Source of the DNA: Betaproteobacteria bacterium
GTDB taxonomy: Bacteria > Pseudomonadota > Gammaproteobacteria > Burkholderiales > Burkholderiaceae_C
Assembly (NCBI GenBank): GCA_009923345.1
Contig: RFTR01000099.1
Span: 1 to 7,338, forward strand
Direction of reading: 5' to 3'
Length of the DNA: 7,338 nt
Part shown: positions 1 through 6,172 of the stretch, one piece after another
How positions within the stretch are numbered: position 1 is the stretch's first letter
How the letters are laid out: each line of letters begins with the position of its first letter
Program-made: the position numbers and the translations under genes
The notes under the pieces: generated by a model
The model's input: the letters and a program-made list of their open reading frames with translations, nothing else
Databases searched by the model: none
Told to the model about the DNA's origin: nothing

Positions 1-1533
1 GCTGAGTTATTGGCAGACGCGATTGCATCCAACAAAAAACTCTGCATCGTTGCTGACTATGACTGCGATGGCGCTACTGCATGTGCAGTGGCCCTAAAAG
101 GATTGCGTATGTTGGGTGCGCAACAGGTGTCTTACATAGTCCCTGACCGCGTGGTCGACGGCTATGGCTTAACGCCCCCCATCGCTGAACGCGTCAAAGC
201 CAGTGGTGCAGATGTTCTGATCACAGTGGACAACGGCATTGCCAGCGTAGAGGGTGTCGCAACCGCTAAAGCACTTGGGCTACAAGTGCTGGTGACAGAC
301 CACCATTTACCTGCGCCTGTATTGCCCAATGCCGATGCCATCGTCAACCCCAACCAACCGGGTTGTATGTTCGAGAGCAAAGCCTTAGCAGGTGTCGGCG
401 TGATGTTTTACGTATTGCTAGCCTTGCGCGCGTTGCAACGCACGCGCGGTGTGTGGGATGCGCAATCGCAACCCAAGCTCGACAGCCTCTTGCCTCTGGT
501 GGCATTGGGCACAGTGGCCGATGTCGTCAAACTCGATGCCAACAACCGCCGTTTGGTCGCGCAAGGACTGGCACGTATTCGCAAAGGTGCGATGCCTGCG
601 GGTATGTCGGCTTTGTTTGTGGCTGCAGGTCGCGAGAGCGCGCAGTGCACGGCGCAAGATTTTGGTTTTGCATTGGGCCCGCGTATCAATGCTGCGGGGC
701 GTTTGGCGGATATGACCTTGGGCATTGAATGTCTCTCTACAGACGATCTTGCGCGTGCCACGGAGCTGGCCACCGCCCTCGACCGCATCAACCGCGAACG
801 CCGCGTGATCGAAGGCGAAATGCGTGACCAAGCTTTGGCCATCGCCCAAGACATGCTTGACCCTGACGAAGCACCGCCACCTGCCTTGTGTGTGTTTGAC
901 CCAGAATTTCATGAAGGCGTGGTGGGTATCGTGGCGGCCAAGCTGAAAGATTTGCACCATCGTCCGACTTTTGTTTTTGCGCCCAGCCAAGCCCATGGCA
1001 AATCGCACGAACTCAAAGGCTCAGGTCGATCAATTCCAGGCTTTCATTTGCGCGATGCTTTGGATTTGGTGGTCAAACGTCACCCTGGCGTGTTGTTGCG
1101 ATTTGGTGGCCACGCTATGGCGGCAGGTTGCACGATAGAAGAAGAGCAACTGGGGCTGTTTGAAGAAGCCTTGCAACAAGTGGCACAAGAGTGGTTAGAC
1201 GAAGCCACCTTGCAACGCCGTTTGCAAACCGATGGCCCGTTGCCACCAGAGTTTCGACGCCCCGATATGGCAGACGTTCTGGCGCAAGAGGTGTGGGGCC
1301 AAGGTTTTGCGGCACCTACTTTCAGTGAAAACATTGAAGTCTTAGGCCAACGTTTGGTGGCCGATAAACATTTGTCTTTGAAGCTGCGCCACCACGGCCA
1401 ACCCGTCGACGGTATTTGGTTCGGACGTGTAGAACCTTTGCCGCCGCTAGCGCATTTGGCGTACCGCATAGAAACTGACGCATGGCAAGGTACTAAGCGT
1501 GTGCGCTTTGTGGTGGAAGGCATGGCAGAGTAA
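1..1533 (+). CDS. recJ: RecJ single-stranded-DNA-specific 5'-3' exonuclease (5' end cut by window)
   Basis: The reading frame is open from base 1, so the start codon lies upstream; 510 codons are present. E. coli RecJ has 577 residues, so roughly 60 N-terminal residues are missing. Seen in window codon numbers: DYDCDG at 19-24 (DHH motif I), VDNG at 76-79, DHH at 100-102, GTVADVV from 170, GPRINAAGR at 226-234, then the DHHA1 part with GRSIPG at 342-347 and GGHAMAAG at 369-376, followed by a C-terminal OB-like region. The clustered Asp/His residues are the metal-binding set of the DHH phosphoesterase family. Known role: cytoplasmic degradation of 5'-ended single strands in RecF-pathway recombination, mismatch repair and base-excision repair. 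All motifs look intact, with no frameshift. The next gene starts two bases after the stop, so the two are probably co-transcribed. In E. coli recJ is followed by prfB and lysS; that order is not kept here. Confidence 0.97.
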   Translation, partial: AELLADAIASNKKLCIVADYDCDGATACAVALKGLRMLGAQQVSYIVPDRVVDGYGLTPPIAERVKASGADVLITVDNGIASVEGVATAKALGLQVLVTDHHLPAPVLPNADAIVNPNQPGCMFESKALAGVGVMFYVLLALRALQRTRGVWDAQSQPKLDSLLPLVALGTVADVVKLDANNRRLVAQGLARIRKGAMPAGMSALFVAAGRESAQCTAQDFGFALGPRINAAGRLADMTLGIECLSTDDLARATELATALDRINRERRVIEGEMRDQALAIAQDMLDPDEAPPPALCVFDPEFHEGVVGIVAAKLKDLHHRPTFVFAPSQAHGKSHELKGSGRSIPGFHLRDALDLVVKRHPGVLLRFGGHAMAAGCTIEEEQLGLFEEALQQVAQEWLDEATLQRRLQTDGPLPPEFRRPDMADVLAQEVWGQGFAAPTFSENIEVLGQRLVADKHLSLKLRHHGQPVDGIWFGRVEPLPPLAHLAYRIETDAWQGTKRVRFVVEGMAE

Positions 1534-1535
1534 AT

Positions 1536-2297
1536 ATGGCAACACAACGCAAAAGTAATTTGCCAGAAGTCAATTTCTCTGACTATGGCGATGTGCGCTA
1601 CCTGCACTTAGGAACGCCTTGGGTGCAAGGCTCGATGAAGATCAACAAGCCGTTTGATATTCATCTGGAATATGTGCAGCGCATGATGGCTTGGTTGCTT
1701 TTTGCGGATCTCGACAAGGTGGGCAGTTTGTATGCCATGCAACTCGGACTCGGTGCTGCATCTTTGACTAAGTTTTGCCACAAGCATTTGCGTATGCAAA
1801 CCACGGCGATTGAATTGAACCCGCAGGTCATAGCAGCATGCCGGTTGTGGTTCAAACTGCCTGAAGACACATCCAAATTGAATGTGGTGTTGGGAGACGC
1901 CGCTGAGGTAGCAGGGCACGACCACTGGCGCGGAAAAATTGATGCCTTGCAAGTGGATCTGTATGACCAAGATGCAGCGTGTCCGGTTCTAGACAGTGAA
2001 GATTTTTATGCCGATTGCAGACAACTGTTGACGGATAACGGATGTATGACGGTGAATTTATTTGGACGCAGTTCAAGCTTCGAGAGCAGTGTGCAAAAAA
2101 TAGCCAATGCATTTGGCAAAGATGCTTTATGGGCGTTTAGACCTACCAAAGAAGGCAATACGATTTTGATGGCATTGCGCACATCAGTTAGATTAGACCG
2201 CGATGCCTTGTTGTCACAAGCACAAGCAATACAAACACGCTGGCCTCTGCCTGCGACGAAGTGGCTGAAGGTGTTGGCACCTGTCGCATCGGTCTAA
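1536..2297 (+). CDS. Spermidine-synthase-like Rossmann-fold protein, probably not a true spermidine synthase
   Basis: 253 residues, a little shorter than SpeE (about 285). The class I methyltransferase/SpeE fold can be followed: glycine-rich loop QLGLGAASLTKF at 69-80, acidic residue E93 in IELNP (92-96) placed to hold the nucleoside ribose, GD at 120-121, and VDLYD at 140-144 where SpeE has its catalytic Asp. The GGGDG loop, the N-terminal His-Glu region and the DSTDP-x-GP gate of real spermidine synthases are not seen; the last reads DLYDQDAACP. Binding of S-adenosylmethionine or decarboxylated S-adenosylmethionine is plausible; putrescine aminopropylation is doubtful. There is no signal peptide or membrane segment, so it should be cytoplasmic. 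ATG 1536 lies two bases after recJ with only a weak GAG just upstream, which suggests translational coupling. Database names will probably say spermidine synthase; I would keep it as spermidine-synthase-like. Confidence 0.85.
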   Translation: MATQRKSNLPEVNFSDYGDVRYLHLGTPWVQGSMKINKPFDIHLEYVQRMMAWLLFADLDKVGSLYAMQLGLGAASLTKFCHKHLRMQTTAIELNPQVIAACRLWFKLPEDTSKLNVVLGDAAEVAGHDHWRGKIDALQVDLYDQDAACPVLDSEDFYADCRQLLTDNGCMTVNLFGRSSSFESSVQKIANAFGKDALWAFRPTKEGNTILMALRTSVRLDRDALLSQAQAIQTRWPLPATKWLKVLAPVASV

Positions 2298-2321
2298 TGC
2301 CCTGCATAATTTGAAAAGCAA

Positions 2322-2331
2322 GGGTTAACCC
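2322..2331. repeat. Perfect 10-base palindrome GGGTTAACCC
   Basis: A self-complementary 10-mer, 25 bases after the stop of the spermidine-synthase-like gene and about 100 bases before tctB. It falls inside the spacer of the tentative promoter. It could be half of a regulator site or chance; no T-run follows. Confidence 0.35.
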
Positions 2332-2335
2332 GCAA

Positions 2336-2354
2336 TACCTGTGCGACATAGGTA
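2336..2354. promoter_or_regulatory. 19-base dyad, candidate operator or mRNA hairpin upstream of tctB
   Basis: TACCTGTG at 2336-2343 mirrors CATAGGTA at 2347-2354 around CGA. Seven of eight positions are complementary as DNA, and the eighth is a G-T wobble in RNA. The dyad overlaps the tentative -10 element at 2334-2339 and lies about 78 bases before the tctB start, a usual place for a repressor site. There is no T-run, so it is not a terminator. Which regulator binds cannot be told. Confidence 0.4.
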
Positions 2355-2379
2355 GGTGAAACCCACATCTACATTAGCG

Positions 2380-2395
2380 TTGTGTGAGGCCACAA
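2380..2395. repeat. Inverted repeat TTGTG-N6-CACAA
   Basis: Five-base arms at 2380-2384 and 2391-2395 with spacer TGAGGC, about 36 bases before the tctB start. It could be an operator half-site pair or part of a 5' leader hairpin. Arms of this length also occur by chance. Confidence 0.3.
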
Positions 2396-2420
2396 TCTGC
2401 GCCACTTAGGTATTTTGTTT

Positions 2421-2426
2421 AAGGAG
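2421..2426 (+). promoter_or_regulatory. Strong Shine-Dalgarno site AAGGAG for tctB
   Basis: AAGGAG ends five bases before ATG 2432 and fixes the tctB start. It is the best ribosome binding site in the window and fits a gene that begins its own transcript. Confidence 0.85.
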
Positions 2427-2431
2427 ATGAC

Positions 2432-2917
2432 ATGATCAAAAGTCAAAAAGACTTTTTCTCTGGACTGATGTTTGCCATCATCGGTGGCGGGTTTGCATGG
2501 GGTGCGACCAATTACTCAATTGGAACGGGCGCTCGTATGGGGCCAGGTTACTTTCCATTGTTGTTGGGAATTTTGCTTGTCTTTCTTGGGCTTTTCACGG
2601 TTTTTTACTCTTTGATTGAGCATACAGAAGATGGTGACAAGATTGGCACTTTTGCTTGGCGACCTATCATTTACATATTAGGTGCTAATGTTATTTTTGG
2701 TATTTTGTTGGCCGGCTTGCCCAGTTTAGGGTTGCCGCCCATGGGGTTAATTGCTGCAATTTACGCGCTAACTATTATTGCCAGCAAAGCGGGTGATGTT
2801 TTTAACTTTAAAGAAGTGCTACTGCTCGCCACTTTCTTGTCTGTTCTAAGCTATCTTGCATTCATTAAGTTACTAAGCTTGCAGATGCCAGTTTGGCCTA
2901 CTTTCATTACTGGTTAA
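2432..2917 (+). CDS. tctB: TctB small membrane subunit of a tripartite tricarboxylate transporter
   Basis: 161 residues, normal for the TctB/DUF1468 family. The family signature is the GARMGPGYFP stretch at 33-42 after the first hydrophobic segment. Hydrophobic segments lie at about 9-25, 40-61, 77-95, 101-118 and 128-147, giving four or five inner-membrane helices; the charged loop EHTEDGDK is at 63-70. Known role: the small subunit that pairs with TctA in a secondary, ion-driven uptake system fed by a periplasmic binding protein. AAGGAG five bases upstream supports the start. tctA follows 17 bases after the stop, the standard B-A order. The gene looks AT-rich against its neighbours: 45 of 120 bases are G or C in 2581-2700, against 35 of 60 in recJ at 1081-1140. 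The T-rich codons of membrane proteins explain at least part of that. Confidence 0.92.
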   Translation: MIKSQKDFFSGLMFAIIGGGFAWGATNYSIGTGARMGPGYFPLLLGILLVFLGLFTVFYSLIEHTEDGDKIGTFAWRPIIYILGANVIFGILLAGLPSLGLPPMGLIAAIYALTIIASKAGDVFNFKEVLLLATFLSVLSYLAFIKLLSLQMPVWPTFITG

Positions 2918-2934
2918 GCAGGGAGATATAAAAC

Positions 2935-4446
2935 ATGGAATTACTCAATAACCTCGCATTGGGATTTGGTGTGGCGTTCACGCCTATCAACCTGATGTAC
3001 TGTTTTATTGGCTGTATTTTGGGTACGCTGATCGGCGTATTACCTGGAATTGGCCCTGTTGCGACGATTGCTATGTTGCTGCCAGCAACCTATGCATTAC
3101 CTCCAGTATCCGCACTGATCATGTTGGCTGGTATTTACTACGGTGCTCAGTATGGCGGTTCGACCACTGCCATTTTGGTGAACTTGCCAGGTGAATCGTC
3201 CTCGGTGGTTACCACTATTGATGGCTACCAAATGGCACGCAAAGGGCGAGCGGGTCCCGCATTGGCTGCTGCTGGCTTGGGCTCATTCTTTGCGGGAACC
3301 ATAGGAACATTGATATTGGCTGCATTTGCGCCGCCTTTGACTGAGCTAGCCTTCAAGTTTGGTCCTGCTGAATATTTCTCGCTCATGGTTCTTGGATTAG
3401 TAGGAGCTGTCGTATTGGCCTCCGGCTCTTTGCTGAAAGCTATAGCGATGATCATATTGGGCCTTCTCTTGGGGCTAGTTGGCACGGACGTGAACTCCGG
3501 CGTTGCTCGTTATAGTTTTGACATTCCTGAGCTGACAGACGGCGTTGGTTTTGTCGTAGTGGCAATGGGTGTGTTTGGTTATGGAGAAATTATTTCTAAT
3601 CTATCCCGACCTGAAGACGAGCGCGAAGTTTTTACTGCCAAGGTGGAGGGTTTGTTCCCCACCATGGAGGACCTAAAAAACATGTTGCCTGCAGTTATTC
3701 GTGGGACTGCTTTGGGTTCATTGCTAGGCGTCTTGCCAGGAGGCGGCGCATTACTCGCTGCCTTTGCTGCTTACACCCTTGAAAAGAAAACCAATTTGCG
3801 TCCTGGCGAAGTGCCTTTTGGCCAAGGCAATATTCGTGGAGTGGCTGCACCTGAAGCTGCAAATAATGCAGGTGCACAAACCTCTTTTATTCCACTACTG
3901 ACTTTAGGTATTCCACCTAATGCTGTGATGGCCTTGATGGTGGGTGCGATGACGATTCATAACATCCAGCCTGGCCCACAGGTGATGACAAGCAACCCGC
4001 AATTATTTTGGGGCCTGATTGCATCTATGTGGATTGGCAATTTGATGCTGGTTATTCTTAACCTTCCACTCATTGGCATGTGGATCAAACTCTTGACGGT
4101 CCCCTATCGCTTTTTATTCCCAGCCATCGTATTGTTTTGTGCCATTGGTGTTTACTCCACTAACAACAATACTTTTGATATTTGGATGGTCGCCGCCTTC
4201 GGTTTGGTTGGTTATGTATTTCTGAAACTTGGGGTAGAACCAGCCCCGTTGCTGCTGGGTTTTATTTTGGGCCCTATGATGGAAGAGAACTTGCGGCGTG
4301 CGCTATTGCTCTCTCGTGGTGACTGGTTTGTGTTTGCGACCCGACCCTTGTCTGCTAGTTTGTTGGGGGCCGCACTGGTCCTGCTCGTTATAGTGTTGCT
4401 ACCATCTATTCGAAACAAACGCGCCGAGGCGTTTGTCGAAGATTAA
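2935..4446 (+). CDS. tctA: TctA large membrane subunit of a tripartite tricarboxylate transporter
   Basis: 503 residues, full length for the TctA family, very hydrophobic, with about 11-12 likely inner-membrane helices. Signature stretches: GTLIGVLPGIGPVATIAMLLP at 30-50, YYGAQYGGSTTAILVNLPGE at 68-87, and in the second half LLGVLPGGGALLAAFAAYTL at 263-282 and APEAANNAGAQTSFIPLLTL at 305-324. The paired VLPGxG elements at 35-40 and 266-271 reflect the internal duplication of this family. A GGGAGA Shine-Dalgarno at 2921-2926 serves ATG 2935. Known role: the main translocation subunit for citrate or other carboxylates in systems fed by TctC/Bug binding proteins. No tctC is within the window, so the binding protein is either further away or shared with another system. 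The substrate cannot be read from the permease. Transcription of tctBA probably ends at the hairpin starting at 4467. Confidence 0.95.
   Translation: MELLNNLALGFGVAFTPINLMYCFIGCILGTLIGVLPGIGPVATIAMLLPATYALPPVSALIMLAGIYYGAQYGGSTTAILVNLPGESSSVVTTIDGYQMARKGRAGPALAAAGLGSFFAGTIGTLILAAFAPPLTELAFKFGPAEYFSLMVLGLVGAVVLASGSLLKAIAMIILGLLLGLVGTDVNSGVARYSFDIPELTDGVGFVVVAMGVFGYGEIISNLSRPEDEREVFTAKVEGLFPTMEDLKNMLPAVIRGTALGSLLGVLPGGGALLAAFAAYTLEKKTNLRPGEVPFGQGNIRGVAAPEAANNAGAQTSFIPLLTLGIPPNAVMALMVGAMTIHNIQPGPQVMTSNPQLFWGLIASMWIGNLMLVILNLPLIGMWIKLLTVPYRFLFPAIVLFCAIGVYSTNNNTFDIWMVAAFGLVGYVFLKLGVEPAPLLLGFILGPMMEENLRRALLLSRGDWFVFATRPLSASLLGAALVLLVIVLLPSIRNKRAEAFVED
4415..4436 (+). repeat. Intragenic inverted repeat near the 3' end of tctA
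   Basis: ACAAACGC at 4415-4422 is the exact reverse complement of GCGTTTGT at 4429-4436, with a six-base loop. It lies in the last dozen codons of tctA, over the NKRAEAF segment, and is the first of several hairpins running to the terminator. It may protect the mRNA 3' end or be incidental to the coding sequence. Confidence 0.5.
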
Positions 4447-4464
4447 GCTTCGTTTCATTGAAAC
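4437..4464 (+). repeat. Two short inverted repeats spanning the tctA stop
   Basis: CGAAG (4437-4441) pairs with CTTCG (4448-4452) across the stop codon, and GTTTC (4452-4456) pairs with GAAAC (4460-4464) around ATT. They share base 4452. Each stem is only five pairs, but they follow directly on the 8-base repeat and lead into the terminator. Confidence 0.4.
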
Positions 4465-4466
4465 AT

Positions 4467-4494
4467 AACGGCACCTAAGGGTGCCGTTTCTTTT
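4467..4494 (+). terminator. Rho-independent terminator after tctA
   Basis: AACGGCACC (4467-4475) and GGTGCCGTT (4480-4488) form a perfect nine-pair stem with the tetraloop TAAG, and TTTCTTTT at 4487-4494 follows. This is a textbook intrinsic terminator 21 bases after the tctA stop codon. Its T-run ends only 13 bases before the start of the next gene, so that gene needs read-through or a promoter hidden in or before the hairpin. Confidence 0.9.
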
Positions 4495-4507
4495 ATGGAA
4501 AAAAATC

Positions 4508-6130
4508 ATGCAATTCGATTACAACAACCCCTATAACTCCATCCGTTTACCTGTTTTCGCACGCAATGTGGTGTCTACTTCGCACCCGTTAGGTTCGCAA
4601 GCTGGATTGCGTATGTTGTGGCAAGGCGGTAATGCCGTAGACGCTGCCATTGCAGCGGCCGCCATGATGACGGTGGTGGAGCCTGTCAGTAATGGTTTGG
4701 GTTCTGACGCATTCGGTTTGATTTGGGACGGCAAAGCACTGCATGGTTTAAATGCATCAGGCCGTGCACCGCAAGCATGGACGCCTGAATATTTTCAAAA
4801 CAAATACGGCAAAGACACCTTGGCCCCGCCCAAGCGCGGCATGGACTCTGTGACGGTGCCTGGTGCAGTCGCATCTTGGGTAGCCATGCACGAACGCTTT
4901 GGCAAATTGCCGTTTGAAGATTTGTTGCAACCCGCTATTGAAATTGCAGAGCGTGGTTATTTGTTGCCTGTTGTCGTGCAACAAAAATGGGCGGCAGCAA
5001 CGCCTGAGTTACAAGGCATGCCAGGGTTCAAAGAAGGCTTTCTTCCTTGGGGACGTGCGCCACATGTAGGTGAATTATTCAAGTTCACATCGGCCGCCAA
5101 AGGATTACGCGCAATTGCCAAAAGCAAAGGCCAATCATTTTATGGTGGTGAAATTGCACACGCGATTGAAAAGTTTTCTAAAGCGCATGGCGGCAGCCAT
5201 ACTGCCAAAGACTTCGAGAATTACAAAGCCGAATGGGTCACACCCATTGCCCAAAACTACCGCGGTTACACACTCCACGAAATACCACCGAATGGCCAAG
5301 GCATTGCAGCCTTGATCGCATTGGCTATTTTGGAGAATTTCGATTTGGCCGCATTGAAAGTCGACGGCGTGGATTCACAGCATTTGCAAATTGAAGCGAT
5401 GAAGCTTGCGTTTGCCGATGTCTATCGTTATGTGGCAGAAGAATCTGCTATGGAAGTGACATCTGCGCAAATGCTAGATCCCGCGTATCTAAAAAGCCGC
5501 GCCCAGTTGATCAATATGAAAAAAGCGCAAGACTTTGGTGCTGGCAACCCCGTCAAAGGCGGCACGATTTATTTGAGTGCTGCAGATGAAAACGGCATGA
5601 TGGTTAGCTTTATCCAAAGCAATTACATGGGGTTTGGCTCTGGATGTGTGGAGCCTACTTTTGGCGTCAGCTTGCAAAACCGCGGTCATGCGTTCAACGT
5701 CAGCGCGCATGGGCATAACCCAGCCAATTTAGTGGCACCAGGTAAGCGGCCTTTCCACACCATCATTCCCGCCTTCCTCACCAAAGACGGACAACCTGTG
5801 ATGAGTTATGGCGTGATGGGTGCCAATATGCAACCCCAAGGCCATATGCAAACCTTGGTGCGTATGTTGGACTACGGACAAAACCCACAAGCCGCATGCG
5901 ATGCGCCGCGTTGGCGTTACAACCAAGGGTTTGAGATCAACGTGGAGTCGACGTTAGATTCCAATACTGTTGCTGGCTTGCAAGCGCTAGGTCATCGCAT
6001 GGAAGTGATCAACGACAGTTACCAAGACTTTGGTTCAGGCCAGTTTATTTGGCGTGCTGGTGACCCGAAAGTGGAAGGTTATATCGTCGCAAGCGATTCC
6101 CGTCGTGATGGATTGGCTGCAGGATTCTAA
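4508..6130 (+). CDS. Cytoplasmic gamma-glutamyltransferase-family Ntn-hydrolase (acylase-like subgroup)
   Basis: 540 residues from ATG 4508; the frame stays open up to a GTG at 4481, but that codon is inside the terminator stem. A weak GGA at 4497-4499 precedes the ATG. The GGT fold is clear: HPLGSQAGLRMLWQGGNAVDAA near the N-terminus, NASGRAP with substrate-arginine candidate R86, PPNGQGIAAL from 260, and GGTIYLSAADENG with the expected self-cleaving nucleophile T353. Cleavage there would give chains of 352 and 188 residues, close to the E. coli subunits. No signal peptide is visible, so it should be cytoplasmic. Residues that hold the glutamate in E. coli GGT are changed: the PLSSM serine pair reads PFHTI (415-419) and the Q-x-x-D segment reads LQNRGHAF (389-396). 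It therefore resembles the YwrD/acylase branch, and gamma-glutamyl activity is doubtful. It could be an amidase or acylase of another carboxylate, perhaps tied to tctBA upstream. Confidence 0.9.
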   Translation: MQFDYNNPYNSIRLPVFARNVVSTSHPLGSQAGLRMLWQGGNAVDAAIAAAAMMTVVEPVSNGLGSDAFGLIWDGKALHGLNASGRAPQAWTPEYFQNKYGKDTLAPPKRGMDSVTVPGAVASWVAMHERFGKLPFEDLLQPAIEIAERGYLLPVVVQQKWAAATPELQGMPGFKEGFLPWGRAPHVGELFKFTSAAKGLRAIAKSKGQSFYGGEIAHAIEKFSKAHGGSHTAKDFENYKAEWVTPIAQNYRGYTLHEIPPNGQGIAALIALAILENFDLAALKVDGVDSQHLQIEAMKLAFADVYRYVAEESAMEVTSAQMLDPAYLKSRAQLINMKKAQDFGAGNPVKGGTIYLSAADENGMMVSFIQSNYMGFGSGCVEPTFGVSLQNRGHAFNVSAHGHNPANLVAPGKRPFHTIIPAFLTKDGQPVMSYGVMGANMQPQGHMQTLVRMLDYGQNPQAACDAPRWRYNQGFEINVESTLDSNTVAGLQALGHRMEVINDSYQDFGSGQFIWRAGDPKVEGYIVASDSRRDGLAAGF

Positions 6131-6172
6131 GCACGGGTCGAGACTGGACCGGCAAGGCGTAATGGGGCGAAT

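Larger units (their letters stand above)
2298..2431 (+). promoter_or_regulatory. Intergenic control region upstream of tctBA
   Basis: This 134-base gap is the only long non-coding stretch in the window. It separates the recJ pair from the transporter operon and contains no reading frame worth calling. It holds three dyad symmetries, listed separately. A tentative sigma-70 promoter is TTGAAA at 2311-2316 (5 of 6 to the -35 consensus) with AATACC at 2334-2339 (3 of 6 to the -10 consensus) after 17 bases; the weak -10 makes this uncertain. No hairpin followed by a T-run is present, so I see no intrinsic terminator for the upstream genes. Confidence 0.45.

Noticed and set aside
10..12. TTG at base 10 as the recJ start
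   Set aside because: The frame is open to base 1, and about 60 residues of the RecJ N-terminus must lie upstream; it is an internal leucine codon.
363..728. Plus-strand 121-codon frame overlapping recJ
   Set aside because: Out-of-frame shadow of recJ, with many Cys and Arg residues and no recognisable motif.
418..1008. Minus-strand open frame of 196 codons inside recJ
   Set aside because: It lies wholly antisense to conserved RecJ motifs, shows no recognisable domain, and overlaps other antisense frames as shadows do.
1080..1607. Minus-strand open frame of 175 codons across the recJ end
   Set aside because: Antisense to the conserved RecJ C-terminus and the next gene's start; the composition is rich in Cys, Ser and Pro with no domain.
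2936..4446. Paired VLPGxG elements in TctA as evidence of a gene fusion
   Set aside because: Internal duplication is normal for the TctA family and the length is standard.
4481..4483. GTG start giving a nine-residue longer GGT-like protein
   Set aside because: The codon is part of the terminator stem, and the extra residues resemble no family N-terminus; ATG 4508 is preferred.
4495..4497. ATG just after the terminator T-run
   Set aside because: Out of frame with the GGT-like gene (14 bases from 4481) and leads nowhere.
6131..6172. Possible terminator or promoter between the two GGT genes
   Set aside because: Only a 4-base GGTC/GACC repeat is visible, with no T-run and no credible -35/-10 pair.
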